Assembly (NCBI GenBank): GCA_044376615.1
Contig: JBILKO010000101.1
Location: 1-9,452, forward strand
Direction: 5' to 3'
DNA: 9,452 nt
Source of the DNA: CAISGS01 sp044376615
GTDB taxonomy: Bacteria; Pseudomonadota; Alphaproteobacteria; Caulobacterales; Caulobacteraceae
Part shown: positions 1 to 5,236 of the stretch, in pieces
Position numbering within the stretch: position 1 is the first letter of the stretch
Layout: every line of letters starts with the position of its first letter
Notes under the pieces: generated by a model
Database searches by the model: none
Told to the model about the DNA's origin: nothing
The model's input: only the letters and a program-made list of their open reading frames with translations
Position numbers and translations under genes: made by a program

Positions 1-50
1 CGGCGATGCCGCTCAGGCCCCGCTAAAACAACTCCACCCATACAAGACCT

Positions 51-70
51 CCTTACGACCGCTCGTAAGG
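51..70. repeat. Perfect 8-bp inverted repeat (hairpin)
   Basis: CCTTACGA (51-58) and TCGTAAGG (63-70) are exact reverse complements around a 4-base loop. CCT precedes it and GCACTCAACC follows closely. The same kind of flank surrounds the hairpin at 300-322, although the stem sequence differs. No T run follows on either strand, so it is not a canonical intrinsic terminator. Confidence 0.75.
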
Positions 71-128
71 TGCTCGCACTCAACCAATCCGTTTAAGACA
101 ACAAGGCGGCCAAGGCCGGTCGCTTACT

Positions 129-248
129 CACGGGGGCGAGCAGCCCGGTAGATCGTCAGGCTCAGAACTTGAAGGGTGCGGCCGGGCATCGCTCCAGTGG
201 AGCGATGACAAGGCCAAACGGGACAAATCCTGTCCCCGCACCCAAAAC
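129..248 (+). repeat. Initiator-tRNA-like element interrupted by a long hairpin
   Basis: Against the bacterial initiator tRNA sequence as I remember it, 129-175 matches the 5' half: acceptor-like CACGGGG, D arm 138-154 (GAGC, 9-base loop, GATC), anticodon arm 156-172 (TCAGG, loop CTCAGAA, CTTGA). Bases 224-244 match the 3' end: CAAATCC, then CCCCGCA and a CCA end. C129 opposite A240 would mimic the C1:A72 mismatch typical of initiator tRNAs. Between the halves lies an insert with a perfect 10-bp inverted repeat (187-207) framed by GGCC at 180-183 and 212-215. The element is 116 bases to the CCA, against about 77 for a tRNA. The anticodon position reads CAG instead of CAT, and the T stem is broken. 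GGGACA/TGTCCC (220-225/231-236) could form an alternative stem. It is probably a tRNA-derived repeat or pseudogene, not a working tRNA. Confidence 0.6.
186..248 (+). repeat. 63-bp direct repeat, left copy
   Basis: Bases 186-227 are identical to 1309-1350 (42 of 42). After ten dissimilar bases in both copies, 238-248 is identical to 1361-1371 (GCACCCAAAAC). The 42-base core contains the palindrome CATCGCTCCA-G-TGGAGCGATG. The two copies have the same orientation and lie on either side of the methyltransferase gene at 474-1274. This copy is also the insert and 3' part of the tRNA-like element. Confidence 0.85.
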
Positions 249-299
249 CTTCTTCACACATAATCTGATAAGCCATTGCGGCGCAGCCCGTTCGCGCCT

Positions 300-322
300 C
301 AAACGATTCACAGGATCGTTTG
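300..322. repeat. Perfect 8-bp inverted repeat (hairpin)
   Basis: CAAACGAT (300-307) pairs exactly with ATCGTTTG (315-322) around the 7-base loop TCACAGG. CCT precedes it and TCGGCACTCACC follows, which resembles the flanks of the hairpin at 51-70. No T run follows, so termination is doubtful. Confidence 0.75.
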
Positions 323-337
323 TCGGCACTCACCTCC

Positions 338-374
338 TCAGGCTCAGAACTTGAAGGGTGCGGCCGGGCATCGC
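338..374 (+). repeat. Second copy of the tRNA-like element (anticodon arm plus insert start)
   Basis: These 37 bases are identical to 156-192. They run from the anticodon arm (TCAGG...CTTGA) through the junction into the inserted hairpin's left side and stop in the middle of the palindrome. Because the copy spans the tRNA/insert junction, tRNA-like part and insert behave as one repeat unit. Sequence after 374 is unrelated to the first copy. Confidence 0.85.
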
Positions 375-410
375 CTAGAAGTTCATACCGTCTAGGCCAA
401 TGATCGGTAT
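373..410 (+). other. Possible H-type RNA pseudoknot upstream of the methyltransferase gene
   Basis: Stem 1 pairs GCCTAGA (373-379) with TCTAGGC (391-397). Stem 2 pairs ATACCG (385-390), which lies in the loop of stem 1, with CGGTAT (405-410). The crossing loops are 5 and 7 bases with no base between the stems, which is sterically reasonable. All 13 pairs are Watson-Crick. It sits 63 bases before the start at 474. I cannot match it to a known riboswitch class, and whether it is transcribed is unknown. Confidence 0.35.
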
Positions 411-473
411 CCACTAAGGCGCTTTTTGGGTAGTTGGTTCATTATTTCGATCCGTTAATGGAATAATCTGGCC

Positions 474-1274
474 ATGGAAGATCCGATCAGTCTCTATACC
501 GCCGCCAACAAGGCGGCATGGAATGCGTCAGCGCGTTTGCATGGCCAGGGTGCCGCGTGGGATGCTCTGCTGAAGAAAGCCGCCCAACCAGGATTTTCGG
601 TTCTCGATCAAGCCTTAACGGATGCGATCGGGGCATTGGAGCTTAAAGGAAAATCAGCGGTTCAGATAGGTTGTAACAATGCGCGGGAATTATTGTCCCT
701 CGCATCTCTGGGCATCCTTCCATCGGCTGGAATAGACCAATCGGCGGCTTTCCTCGATCAGGCAAAGCGCTTGGCCCACGCCGCTGGCCTTGCGCCCCGT
801 TTGGTTGAGGCTGACATTTATGACCTTCCGGCCGATCTTGGCACTTTCGATTTGGCACTGATCACGATCGGAGTCCTGAATTGGATGCCAGATCTGAGCC
901 GCTTTTTCGCCGTCATAGCCAAACTTATTCATCCCGGCGGATACCTGATAATCTATGAAACCCATCCGGTGATGGAAATGTTTGAGCCGACCCATGAGAC
1001 GCCGTTTGAGCCCGCCTTGAGTTATTTCAGGGAAGATCCCTTAAAGGTAGATGGCCTGATTTCTTATGATGGACATGACCACGGCACGGGCGAAACCGGA
1101 TATTGGTTTATCCATTCGATGGGAGACATTGTGACGTCATGCGCCGCTGCCGGGATGGCGATCCAATCCCTTAAGGAGTTTGGTTATTCAATCCGGGAGC
1201 CAGACTATGATCTTTATGAGGGACGAGACGCTCAAATTCCTATGAGCTTTTTGTTACAAGCGAAAAGGACTTGA
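474..1274 (+). CDS. Class I SAM-dependent methyltransferase
   Basis: The 266-residue protein has a Rossmann methyltransferase core: a motif I-like loop VQIGCNNARELL at about residues 62-73, an acidic end of strand 2 (AGIDQS, about 85-90), VEADIYDLP (about 110-118), and FDLALITIGVLNW followed by the post-I motif HPGGYLIIYETHP (about 152-164). Motif I is IGCNNA in place of the common GCGTG, a variant I associate with some uncharacterised methyltransferases. The substrate cannot be told; the aromatic, acidic C-terminal half is probably its binding region. The ATG at 474 has only a weak GGA (460-462) upstream. GC in five hand-counted 60-base rows is 145/300, against 105/180 in three rows of the aldo/keto reductase, and direct repeats lie on both sides, so recent acquisition is possible. 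No partner gene is in the same transcription unit. Confidence 0.85.
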   Translation: MEDPISLYTAANKAAWNASARLHGQGAAWDALLKKAAQPGFSVLDQALTDAIGALELKGKSAVQIGCNNARELLSLASLGILPSAGIDQSAAFLDQAKRLAHAAGLAPRLVEADIYDLPADLGTFDLALITIGVLNWMPDLSRFFAVIAKLIHPGGYLIIYETHPVMEMFEPTHETPFEPALSYFREDPLKVDGLISYDGHDHGTGETGYWFIHSMGDIVTSCAAAGMAIQSLKEFGYSIREPDYDLYEGRDAQIPMSFLLQAKRT

Positions 1275-1426
1275 GCCCATACCTAGGCATCAGGCGGCTC
1301 TCATTGCCGCATCGCTCCAGTGGAGCGATGACAAGGCCAAACGGGACAAAGCCGGGCACAGCACCCAAAACTATCTGCCTGAAAAACACCCTTAGACCCA
1401 AAAGCAGACATTGGCGGAGGTCGTAA
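1275..1426. other. Intergenic spacer carrying the right copy of the direct repeat
   Basis: This spacer holds the 63-bp repeat copy (1309-1371) and the ribosome binding site of the next gene (GGAGG at 1416-1420, 6 bases before the ATG). I see no clear promoter. The repeat hairpin is not followed by a T run. Confidence 0.6.
1309..1371 (+). repeat. 63-bp direct repeat, right copy
   Basis: This is the second copy of 186-248: 42 identical bases (1309-1350), ten diverged bases, then 11 identical bases (1361-1371). It keeps the perfect 10-bp inverted repeat at 1310-1330 but lacks the tRNA-like 5' half and the outer GGCC pair. Its diverged ten bases also lose the CAAATCC/CCCCG tRNA 3' resemblance, so it looks like a decayed or truncated member of the family. 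Confidence 0.85.
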
Positions 1427-2221
1427 ATGCGGCTGGCGGGTAAGGTTGCAATAGTGACGGGCGCGGCGCGTGGCATTGGCGCGTCTATTGCCTCGGCATT
1501 CAAGTCAGAAGGCGCTGAGGTTATTGTCACTGATTTGGACGCTGCGGGGGCGAGGGCCTTCGCGGCATCAATCAGCTGCGAGGCCTTACCGCTCGATGTG
1601 CGCGAGGAGGATCAATGGCGGGCCGTGATGGCTGAGATCGTCAGTCGTTATGGACAGATCGATGTGCTGGTGAACAATGCCGGCATTACCGGGTTTGAGG
1701 CGGGCGCGGCCCAGCATGACCCGGAACATGCCACGCTTGAGGCCTGGCATTCGGTTCATCACACCAATCTTGATGGCGTATTCTTAGGGTGCAAATACGC
1801 CATAGCCCATATGCGGCCTAAAGAGTCTGGTGCCATTATCAATATATCCTCGCGGTCCGGCATGGTCGGTATCCCGGCGGCGGCCGCCTATGCCTCGTCC
1901 AAGGCCGCCGTTCGAAACCATACCAAGACGGTTGCCCTTTATTGCGCCGAGCAGGGCCTGGCGATCCGGTGCAACTCGATCCACCCCGCAGCCATACTCA
2001 CACCCATGTGGGAGCCGATGTTGGGCGACGGACCGGACCGCGTCGAGCGGATGGCCGCCCTTGTTGCCGACACCCCGCTGAGGCGCTTTGGTCGCCCAGA
2101 GGAGGTCGCGGCGATTGCCGTCATGCTGGCTTCAGATGAGGCCGCCTATGTGACCGGTTCAGAATTTCATATTGATGGCGGGCTCTTAGCAGGGTCGGCG
2201 GCATCGCCGAAACAGGACTAG
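1427..2221 (+). CDS. Short-chain dehydrogenase/reductase (classical SDR, probably NAD+-dependent)
   Basis: The 264 residues have the normal length and every hallmark of a classical SDR: cofactor motif TGAARGIG (11-18), NNAG (83-86), Asn114, Ser142, and the YxxxK pair Tyr155/Lys159, which complete the Asn-Ser-Tyr-Lys tetrad. Asp36 at the end of the second strand is the position that usually favours NAD(H) over NADP(H). The C-terminal half has the HPAAILTPMW loop (186-195), which usually closes over the substrate, and the family's closing VTGSEFHIDGG. It is expected to oxidise or reduce an alcohol/ketone in the cytoplasm; the substrate cannot be assigned. The start is well supported by GGAGG at 1416-1420. 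It is followed by 232 bp before the next gene, so it is probably transcribed alone. Confidence 0.93.
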   Translation: MRLAGKVAIVTGAARGIGASIASAFKSEGAEVIVTDLDAAGARAFAASISCEALPLDVREEDQWRAVMAEIVSRYGQIDVLVNNAGITGFEAGAAQHDPEHATLEAWHSVHHTNLDGVFLGCKYAIAHMRPKESGAIINISSRSGMVGIPAAAAYASSKAAVRNHTKTVALYCAEQGLAIRCNSIHPAAILTPMWEPMLGDGPDRVERMAALVADTPLRRFGRPEEVAAIAVMLASDEAAYVTGSEFHIDGGLLAGSAASPKQD

Positions 2222-2453
2222 GTCTTACTGATGAATGGCCCGGCTGCCTTAGGCCTTACCCATATCCATGCCATCGGATAAGCCGTTCAAGCCATAGGCC
2301 GTGCTAATAATGGGCTGGTCGGATCAGCCCGCCAGGTCGTCAGGCTCAGACCCTGAACGGTAGCACTCTTGACTCCCGCCCACCACCATGGACTCTCGAC
2401 ACCAAAGCGCACCCTGATCGCAGGCGCCAAACGCCTCAAGGAAAGGAACAGCC
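2222..2453. other. Intergenic spacer with a tRNA-like fragment and leader hairpin
   Basis: This 232-bp gap contains the third tRNA-like arm pair (2322-2356) and a 5-bp hairpin AGGCG/CGCCT (2422-2426/2432-2436). The hairpin is directly before the purine-rich ribosome binding site AAGGAAAGGAA (2438-2448) of the aldo/keto reductase. I see no convincing promoter or terminator. Confidence 0.5.
2322..2356 (+). repeat. Third tRNA-like fragment (D arm plus anticodon arm)
   Basis: Bases 2322-2356 match 138-172 without gaps at 29 of 35 positions. They fold into a D arm (GATC 2322-2325 with GGTC 2335-2338, 9-base loop) and a perfect anticodon stem (TCAGG 2340-2344 with CCTGA 2352-2356), again with CAG in the anticodon position. 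The remaining tRNA parts are not recognisable, although ACCACCA occurs at 2382-2388. The G140:A152 mismatch of the first copy is T2324:G2336 here, and G159:T169 has become G2343:C2353. Confidence 0.6.
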
Positions 2454-3425
2454 ATGAAGACACGTCAGCTAGGACCCGCAGGTCCGACGGTTTCGGCCAT
2501 GGGCCTGGGCTGTATGTCCATGAGCCCCGTTTATGGCCAGACCATTGATGAGGACGAGGCGCGGGCGACGCTTGGCCGGGCGCTGGAGCTTGGTGTCAAT
2601 TTTTGGGATACGGCCGATGTTTATGGCCTTGGCCATAATGAGCAATTGCTCGGCGGCTTTTTGAAGGGCCGCCGCGATCAAGTGTTTTTGGCCACCAAAT
2701 TTGGCATTACCCGCGCCGGGATCAATGGCGCGCCGGACTATGTGGCCAAGGCCTGTGAGGCCAGCCTGAAGCGTCTGGGGATTGAGACCATCGATCTTTA
2801 TTATCTGCACCGCGCCGAAACCGGCCGTCCAATTGAAGAAACGGTGGGGGCCATGGCCGACCTGGTCAAGGCTGGCAAGGTGCGCCATCTGGGCCTATCC
2901 GAGGTCTCGCCCGAGACCCTGGAGCGGGCCTGTAAGGTGCATCCGATCACGGCGGTTCAGAGTGAATATTCGCTCTGGACCCGCGACCCCGAGGGCGGTG
3001 TCCTGGCCGCTTGCGAACGGCTAGGGGTCGGGTTTGTACCCTATAGCCCGCTCGGCCGCGGCTTTTTGACTGGCGAGATTAAGAGCCCCGATGATTTTGA
3101 CGAAGGCGACTGGCGGCGCGGCAATCCGCGTTTTCAGGGCGAGGCCTTTGCCAAGAATCTGAAACTCGTTGATGCGGTGCAGCGTCTGGCCGCCGCCAAG
3201 GGGGTTACGCCCTCGCAATTGGCGCTGGGCTGGGTCATGGCCAAGGGCGAGCATATTGTCCCCATACCCGGCACACGGCGGCGCAAATATCTGGACGACA
3301 ATGTTGGGGCGATGAGCGTCAGTTTTTCGGCCGACGAGCTGGCCGCCATCGACCGCGCCTTCCCGCCCAATCTCGATGCCGGACAGCGCTATCCTGATGC
3401 GATGATGGCGAGCCTGAACGGCTAG
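2454..3425 (+). CDS. Aldo/keto reductase, NADPH-dependent, AKR13-like
   Basis: The 323-residue protein is a complete TIM-barrel aldo/keto reductase. The catalytic tetrad is visible: Asp52 and Tyr57 in DTADVYG, Lys82 in ATKFG, and His119 in YYLHR. The C-terminal IPGTRRRKYLDDN (271-283) is the stretch that binds the NADP phosphate, and PYSPLGRGFLTG (196-207) is the usual loop after strand 7. The opening (MKTRQLG...VSAMGLGCMSMS) and overall length resemble the AKR13 group of general carbonyl and aldehyde reductases; the physiological substrate is unknown. The start is backed by AAGGAAAGGAA (2438-2448), which ends 5 bases before the ATG. It runs convergently into the WYL regulator gene, leaving only 14 bp between the stops, so its downstream control is the hairpin at 3421-3444. 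Confidence 0.94.
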   Translation: MKTRQLGPAGPTVSAMGLGCMSMSPVYGQTIDEDEARATLGRALELGVNFWDTADVYGLGHNEQLLGGFLKGRRDQVFLATKFGITRAGINGAPDYVAKACEASLKRLGIETIDLYYLHRAETGRPIEETVGAMADLVKAGKVRHLGLSEVSPETLERACKVHPITAVQSEYSLWTRDPEGGVLAACERLGVGFVPYSPLGRGFLTGEIKSPDDFDEGDWRRGNPRFQGEAFAKNLKLVDAVQRLAAAKGVTPSQLALGWVMAKGEHIVPIPGTRRRKYLDDNVGAMSVSFSADELAAIDRAFPPNLDAGQRYPDAMMASLNG

Positions 3426-3444
3426 GGGAGGAGGCGGCCCTAGC
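3421..3444. terminator. Inverted repeat built from two convergent stop codons
   Basis: GCTAGGG (3421-3427) and CCCTAGC (3438-3444) are exact reverse complements around a 10-base loop. Each arm contains the TAG stop of one of the two convergent genes. A stem here could limit read-through from either side. There is no T run, so any termination would not be of the canonical intrinsic kind. Confidence 0.4.
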
Positions 3445-4174
3445 GGTCCCCCCGAGGGGCGATGACATCGCGATAGGGGCAGACATCCTTTTCGAAGGGT
3501 ACATGACGCGGACGAAAGGTCTTGCCTTCGATCGGTTCGGTCCGGCTGATCCGGTCCATGCGGAAATGCCGAAAATCATTGCGCATCGGGTCCCAAGCCA
3601 CCAGGTACCAAAGCGGCGGCAGGATCAGCATGGCTTGCGGCTCAATCTCGCGGCGGGTTTTGCGGCCGCCGGCGTCTTGATAGTCAAACCTTAGCCACAG
3701 CTTTTGCAAAAAGGCCGTCTCAAATGCTGGCAATAGGCCAGCGTCGATTGTGCCCATATCCGACAGGTCCTGATGCGGCGATAACTGCCCGACATGTAGG
3801 GCGTCCAGGAACCGGCGCAGATCCTTGACCTTGTCCGGCGGCAGGGCCTGTTCAATCTTGGCCAGGCCCGCATCGGCAAGACTCGCAAACGGCAGATTGC
3901 CCGCCGCGCGCATGGAGGCGACGCTGATCAGCAGGGCAAACACTTCGGCGACCGAGAGCCGGGCGGTCGTTTGGACCGATTGGGGATCCAGTCGCAAGCC
4001 GCCGCCGGGGCCAGATTCCGAATGAATGACAAAGCCTTGATCGCGTAGGGCGCTGATATCGCGAAGGACTGTGCGTCTGGACGCGCCGACCTCCTGCGCC
4101 AGCACCTCGACCGTCAAGCCTGCATTGCGGCGAAGGCTGCGGACAATGGCATCTTGGCGAAGGCGGCTATTCAT
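3440..4174 (-). CDS. HTH/WYL-domain transcriptional regulator (YafY-like)
   Basis: The 244-residue protein starts with a DeoR/HTH_11-type winged helix: TVEVLAQEVGASRRTVLRDISALRDQGF (about 21-48) holds the recognition helix and GGGLRL (57-62) the wing. A helical linker follows, then a WYL domain (about 145-225), with the Trp-Tyr-Leu triplet at 189-191 in LPPLWYLVAWD and HFRMDRIS (203-210) as its closing strand. WYL domains sense small ligands or nucleic acids. Many members are over 300 residues; this one lacks the C-terminal extension found in those. It is divergent from the ridA-led cluster, with 87 bp between the ATGs, and this gap holds two dyads. It probably represses or activates both itself and that cluster. 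The ATG at 4174 lacks a strong ribosome binding site. Confidence 0.9.
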   Translation of the reverse strand: MNSRLRQDAIVRSLRRNAGLTVEVLAQEVGASRRTVLRDISALRDQGFVIHSESGPGGGLRLDPQSVQTTARLSVAEVFALLISVASMRAAGNLPFASLADAGLAKIEQALPPDKVKDLRRFLDALHVGQLSPHQDLSDMGTIDAGLLPAFETAFLQKLWLRFDYQDAGGRKTRREIEPQAMLILPPLWYLVAWDPMRNDFRHFRMDRISRTEPIEGKTFRPRHVPFEKDVCPYRDVIAPRGDR

Positions 4175-4195
4175 CCCCGCACCCTAGCACATTTA

Positions 4196-4212
4196 GTGAC
4201 AAAATATGGCAC
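4196..4212. promoter_or_regulatory. Imperfect dyad in the divergent spacer, candidate operator
   Basis: GTGACA (4196-4201) and TGGCAC (4207-4212) form a dyad matching 5 of 6 pairs around AAATA. On the - strand the centre reads TATTTT, which could be a -10-like element of the regulator gene, so occupancy here would suit autoregulation. GTGACA recurs 36 bp away inside the second dyad. Confidence 0.35.
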
Positions 4213-4230
4213 CCATTGGATCTAGACCCG

Positions 4231-4246
4231 TGTGACAGACATCACA
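4231..4246. promoter_or_regulatory. Perfect TGTGA-N6-TCACA dyad upstream of ridA-like gene
   Basis: TGTGA (4231-4235), six bases, TCACA (4242-4246) is the textbook CRP/FNR-superfamily box. It touches the ribosome binding site of the RidA gene (4249-4254), a position that suits repression of the + strand cluster or activation of the divergent regulator. A site for the adjacent WYL protein is equally possible, because its first half GTGACA repeats the half-site at 4196. Confidence 0.45.
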
Positions 4247-4248
4247 AA

Positions 4249-4254
4249 GGAGGG
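4249..4254 (+). promoter_or_regulatory. Strong ribosome binding site fixing the RidA start
   Basis: GGAGGG lies 7 bases before ATG 4262. The upstream in-frame GTG at 4232 would put this site inside the coding region and would add ten residues absent from typical RidA proteins, so ATG 4262 is preferred. Confidence 0.8.
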
Positions 4255-4261
4255 TCTTAAT

Positions 4262-4657
4262 ATGCAACGGACAGCGATAAACCCCTGGGCCTGGTCCCTT
4301 AGGCTCGGTTATAATCAAGGTGAGGTGATTGAGGGCGTGACGCGCCAGCTAATCTGCGCGGGTCAAACTTCCGTCGATTCGGAGGGCAATCCGCAACATC
4401 TGGGCGATATGCGTGGCCAAATCGCCCTGGCCTTAGACAATCTAGAGGCTGTGCTTAGCGCAGCGGGTATGGGCCTGGGCAATATTATTCGGCTGGGGGT
4501 CTATGCCACGGATGTCGATGAGGCCTTGAAGCATTTTGACCTGTTCGGCATGCGGTTTGGGCCGGTCCAATGCGCCCCGCCCATGACCCTGCTTGGCGTG
4601 ACGCGGCTCGCCATTCCCGGCCTATTGTTTGAGATTGAGGCGACGGCGGCGGCCTGA
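4262..4657 (+). CDS. RidA family (YjgF/YER057c/UK114) protein lacking the catalytic Arg
   Basis: The 131-residue protein has the RidA fold and length. It has the opening INPWAWSLRLGYNQGEVIEG, the strand LICAGQTSVDSEG (30-42), the helix QIALALDNLEAVLSAAGM (53-70), NIIRLGVYATDVDEAL (74-89), and the closing RLAIPGLLFEIEATA (115-129). RidA proteins form trimers; the archetype hydrolyses reactive 2-aminoacrylate-derived imines. Aligning with E. coli RidA from memory, catalytic Arg105 (FPARSCVEVARL) falls on Met109 (APPMTLLGVTRL). As in some Rid subgroups, imine deaminase activity is therefore doubtful, and the role may be hydrolysis of another ligand or binding. It leads the + strand cluster and is divergent from the WYL regulator, its likely controller. 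Confidence 0.92.
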   Translation: MQRTAINPWAWSLRLGYNQGEVIEGVTRQLICAGQTSVDSEGNPQHLGDMRGQIALALDNLEAVLSAAGMGLGNIIRLGVYATDVDEALKHFDLFGMRFGPVQCAPPMTLLGVTRLAIPGLLFEIEATAAA

Positions 4658-4742
4658 GACGCCATAGCCAATGATTGCAAAAGCTGCCTAAGGCTTGGCA
4701 TGGGCATAGGTGCGGACTACCCTGCTCTTGATCGCAGGCAAA

Positions 4743-4747
4743 GGGGG
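4743..4747 (+). promoter_or_regulatory. Ribosome binding site fixing the SRPBCC start
   Basis: A GGGGG run after AA sits 6 bases before ATG 4754. It abuts ATG 4748 with no spacer and lies far inside the longer open frame beginning at 4700, so 4754 is the best start. Confidence 0.6.
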
Positions 4748-4753
4748 ATGGCC

Positions 4754-5173
4754 ATGCCAGAAGTCTTGACAGTCGAGGCCACTATCGCCGCCCCCCTAGA
4801 CGCCGTCTGGCACGGTTATACCAATCCTGATGACATCGTGCAGTGGAATGCGGCCTCCGACGATTGGCACACCACCAAGGCGGCGGTTGACTTAAGGGTC
4901 GGCGGCGACTTTTCCTCGCGGATGGAGGCCAAGGACGGCAGTTTTGGCTTTGACTTTGCCGGGACCTATACGCGGGTCGAGCCCATGGCGGCGCTTGCCT
5001 ATCAGATGGGGGATCGCACGGCTGAGATCAGCTTTAGCGAGGGGCCGGGCGGCGTGACGGTGACGGTCGCCTTTGAGGCCGAGACCGCCAATCCGATAGA
5101 GATGCAAAAGGCCGGTTGGCAGGCGATCTTGGACAATTTCAAGCGGCACATGGAAGCGAAGTTCCGCGCATAA
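4754..5173 (+). CDS. SRPBCC / AHSA1-like domain protein
   Basis: With the chosen start the protein has 139 residues, the usual length of a single START-like AHSA1 domain. The opening VEATIAAPLDAVWHGYTNPDDIVQW (7-31) is the family's first strand and helix. DLRVGGDFSSRM (46-57) is the turn before the long sheet, FAGTYTRVEP (68-77) and VTVTVAFEA (101-109) are sheet strands, and GWQAILDNFKRHME (121-134) is the long C-terminal helix that closes the hydrophobic cavity. Members bind small hydrophobic ligands or act as chaperone-associated domains; a function cannot be given here. It follows the RidA gene by 96 bp on the same strand and probably shares its transcript. An upstream in-frame ATG at 4700 would add a charged, unrelated-looking leader and is rejected. 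Confidence 0.88.
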   Translation: MPEVLTVEATIAAPLDAVWHGYTNPDDIVQWNAASDDWHTTKAAVDLRVGGDFSSRMEAKDGSFGFDFAGTYTRVEPMAALAYQMGDRTAEISFSEGPGGVTVTVAFEAETANPIEMQKAGWQAILDNFKRHMEAKFRA

Positions 5174-5236
5174 GCGGTTTCCCAAATGCCCCAGACCCGC
5201 TAGGTCTAGCGCCAAACCCTTGCGGCGGAGCCTTGT

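Larger units (their letters stand above)
1..473. other. Hairpin-rich intergenic region made of mosaic repeats
   Basis: I see no convincing protein gene in this stretch. It holds, in order, a perfect 8-bp hairpin (51-70), an initiator-tRNA-like element interrupted by a long hairpin (129-248), another 8-bp hairpin (300-322), a 37-base exact copy of the middle of the tRNA-like element (338-374), a possible H-type pseudoknot (373-410) and an AT-rich dyad (ATTATT at 441-446, AATAAT at 462-467) just before the methyltransferase start. Short open frames cross the repeats on both strands, but they follow the repeat units and look like no known protein. The density of perfect inverted repeats suggests a chain of dispersed intergenic elements. 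Confidence 0.7.

Noticed and set aside
129..244. Functional tRNA-fMet, or a tRNA gene split by a group I intron
   Set aside because: The anticodon position is CAG, the T stem is unpaired, the D stem has a mismatch, and the extra sequence is about 40 bases, far too short for a group I intron and lacking its core.
129..248. Two-piece (permuted) tmRNA as found in alphaproteobacteria
   Set aside because: There is no tag-peptide reading frame, no tmRNA-type acceptor and T arm, and the order of tRNA halves is normal, not permuted.
373..410. SAM-II or SAM/SAH riboswitch
   Set aside because: The pseudoknot topology is similar, but I could not find the conserved nucleotides of those classes, so only an unnamed structure is reported.
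124..414. Open frame on the - strand (96 codons) and a 61-codon frame on the + strand at 169-354
   Set aside because: Both run through the tRNA-like repeat and hairpins. They show no domain, no convincing ribosome binding site, and parts of them are duplicated with the repeats. They are better explained as chance frames in repeat DNA.
4232..4261. GTG start at 4232 for the RidA protein
   Set aside because: It would place the strong GGAGGG ribosome binding site inside the gene and start within the TGTGA dyad. ATG 4262 has ideal spacing.
4700..4753. Upstream ATG 4700 for the SRPBCC protein
   Set aside because: The added 18 residues do not look like the family, and the purine-rich site at 4743-4747 fits ATG 4754.
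5193..5211. Terminator between the SRPBCC and methyltransferase genes
   Set aside because: AGACC/GGTCT and CGCTA/TAGCG are only 5 bp each, overlap one another and are not followed by a T run.
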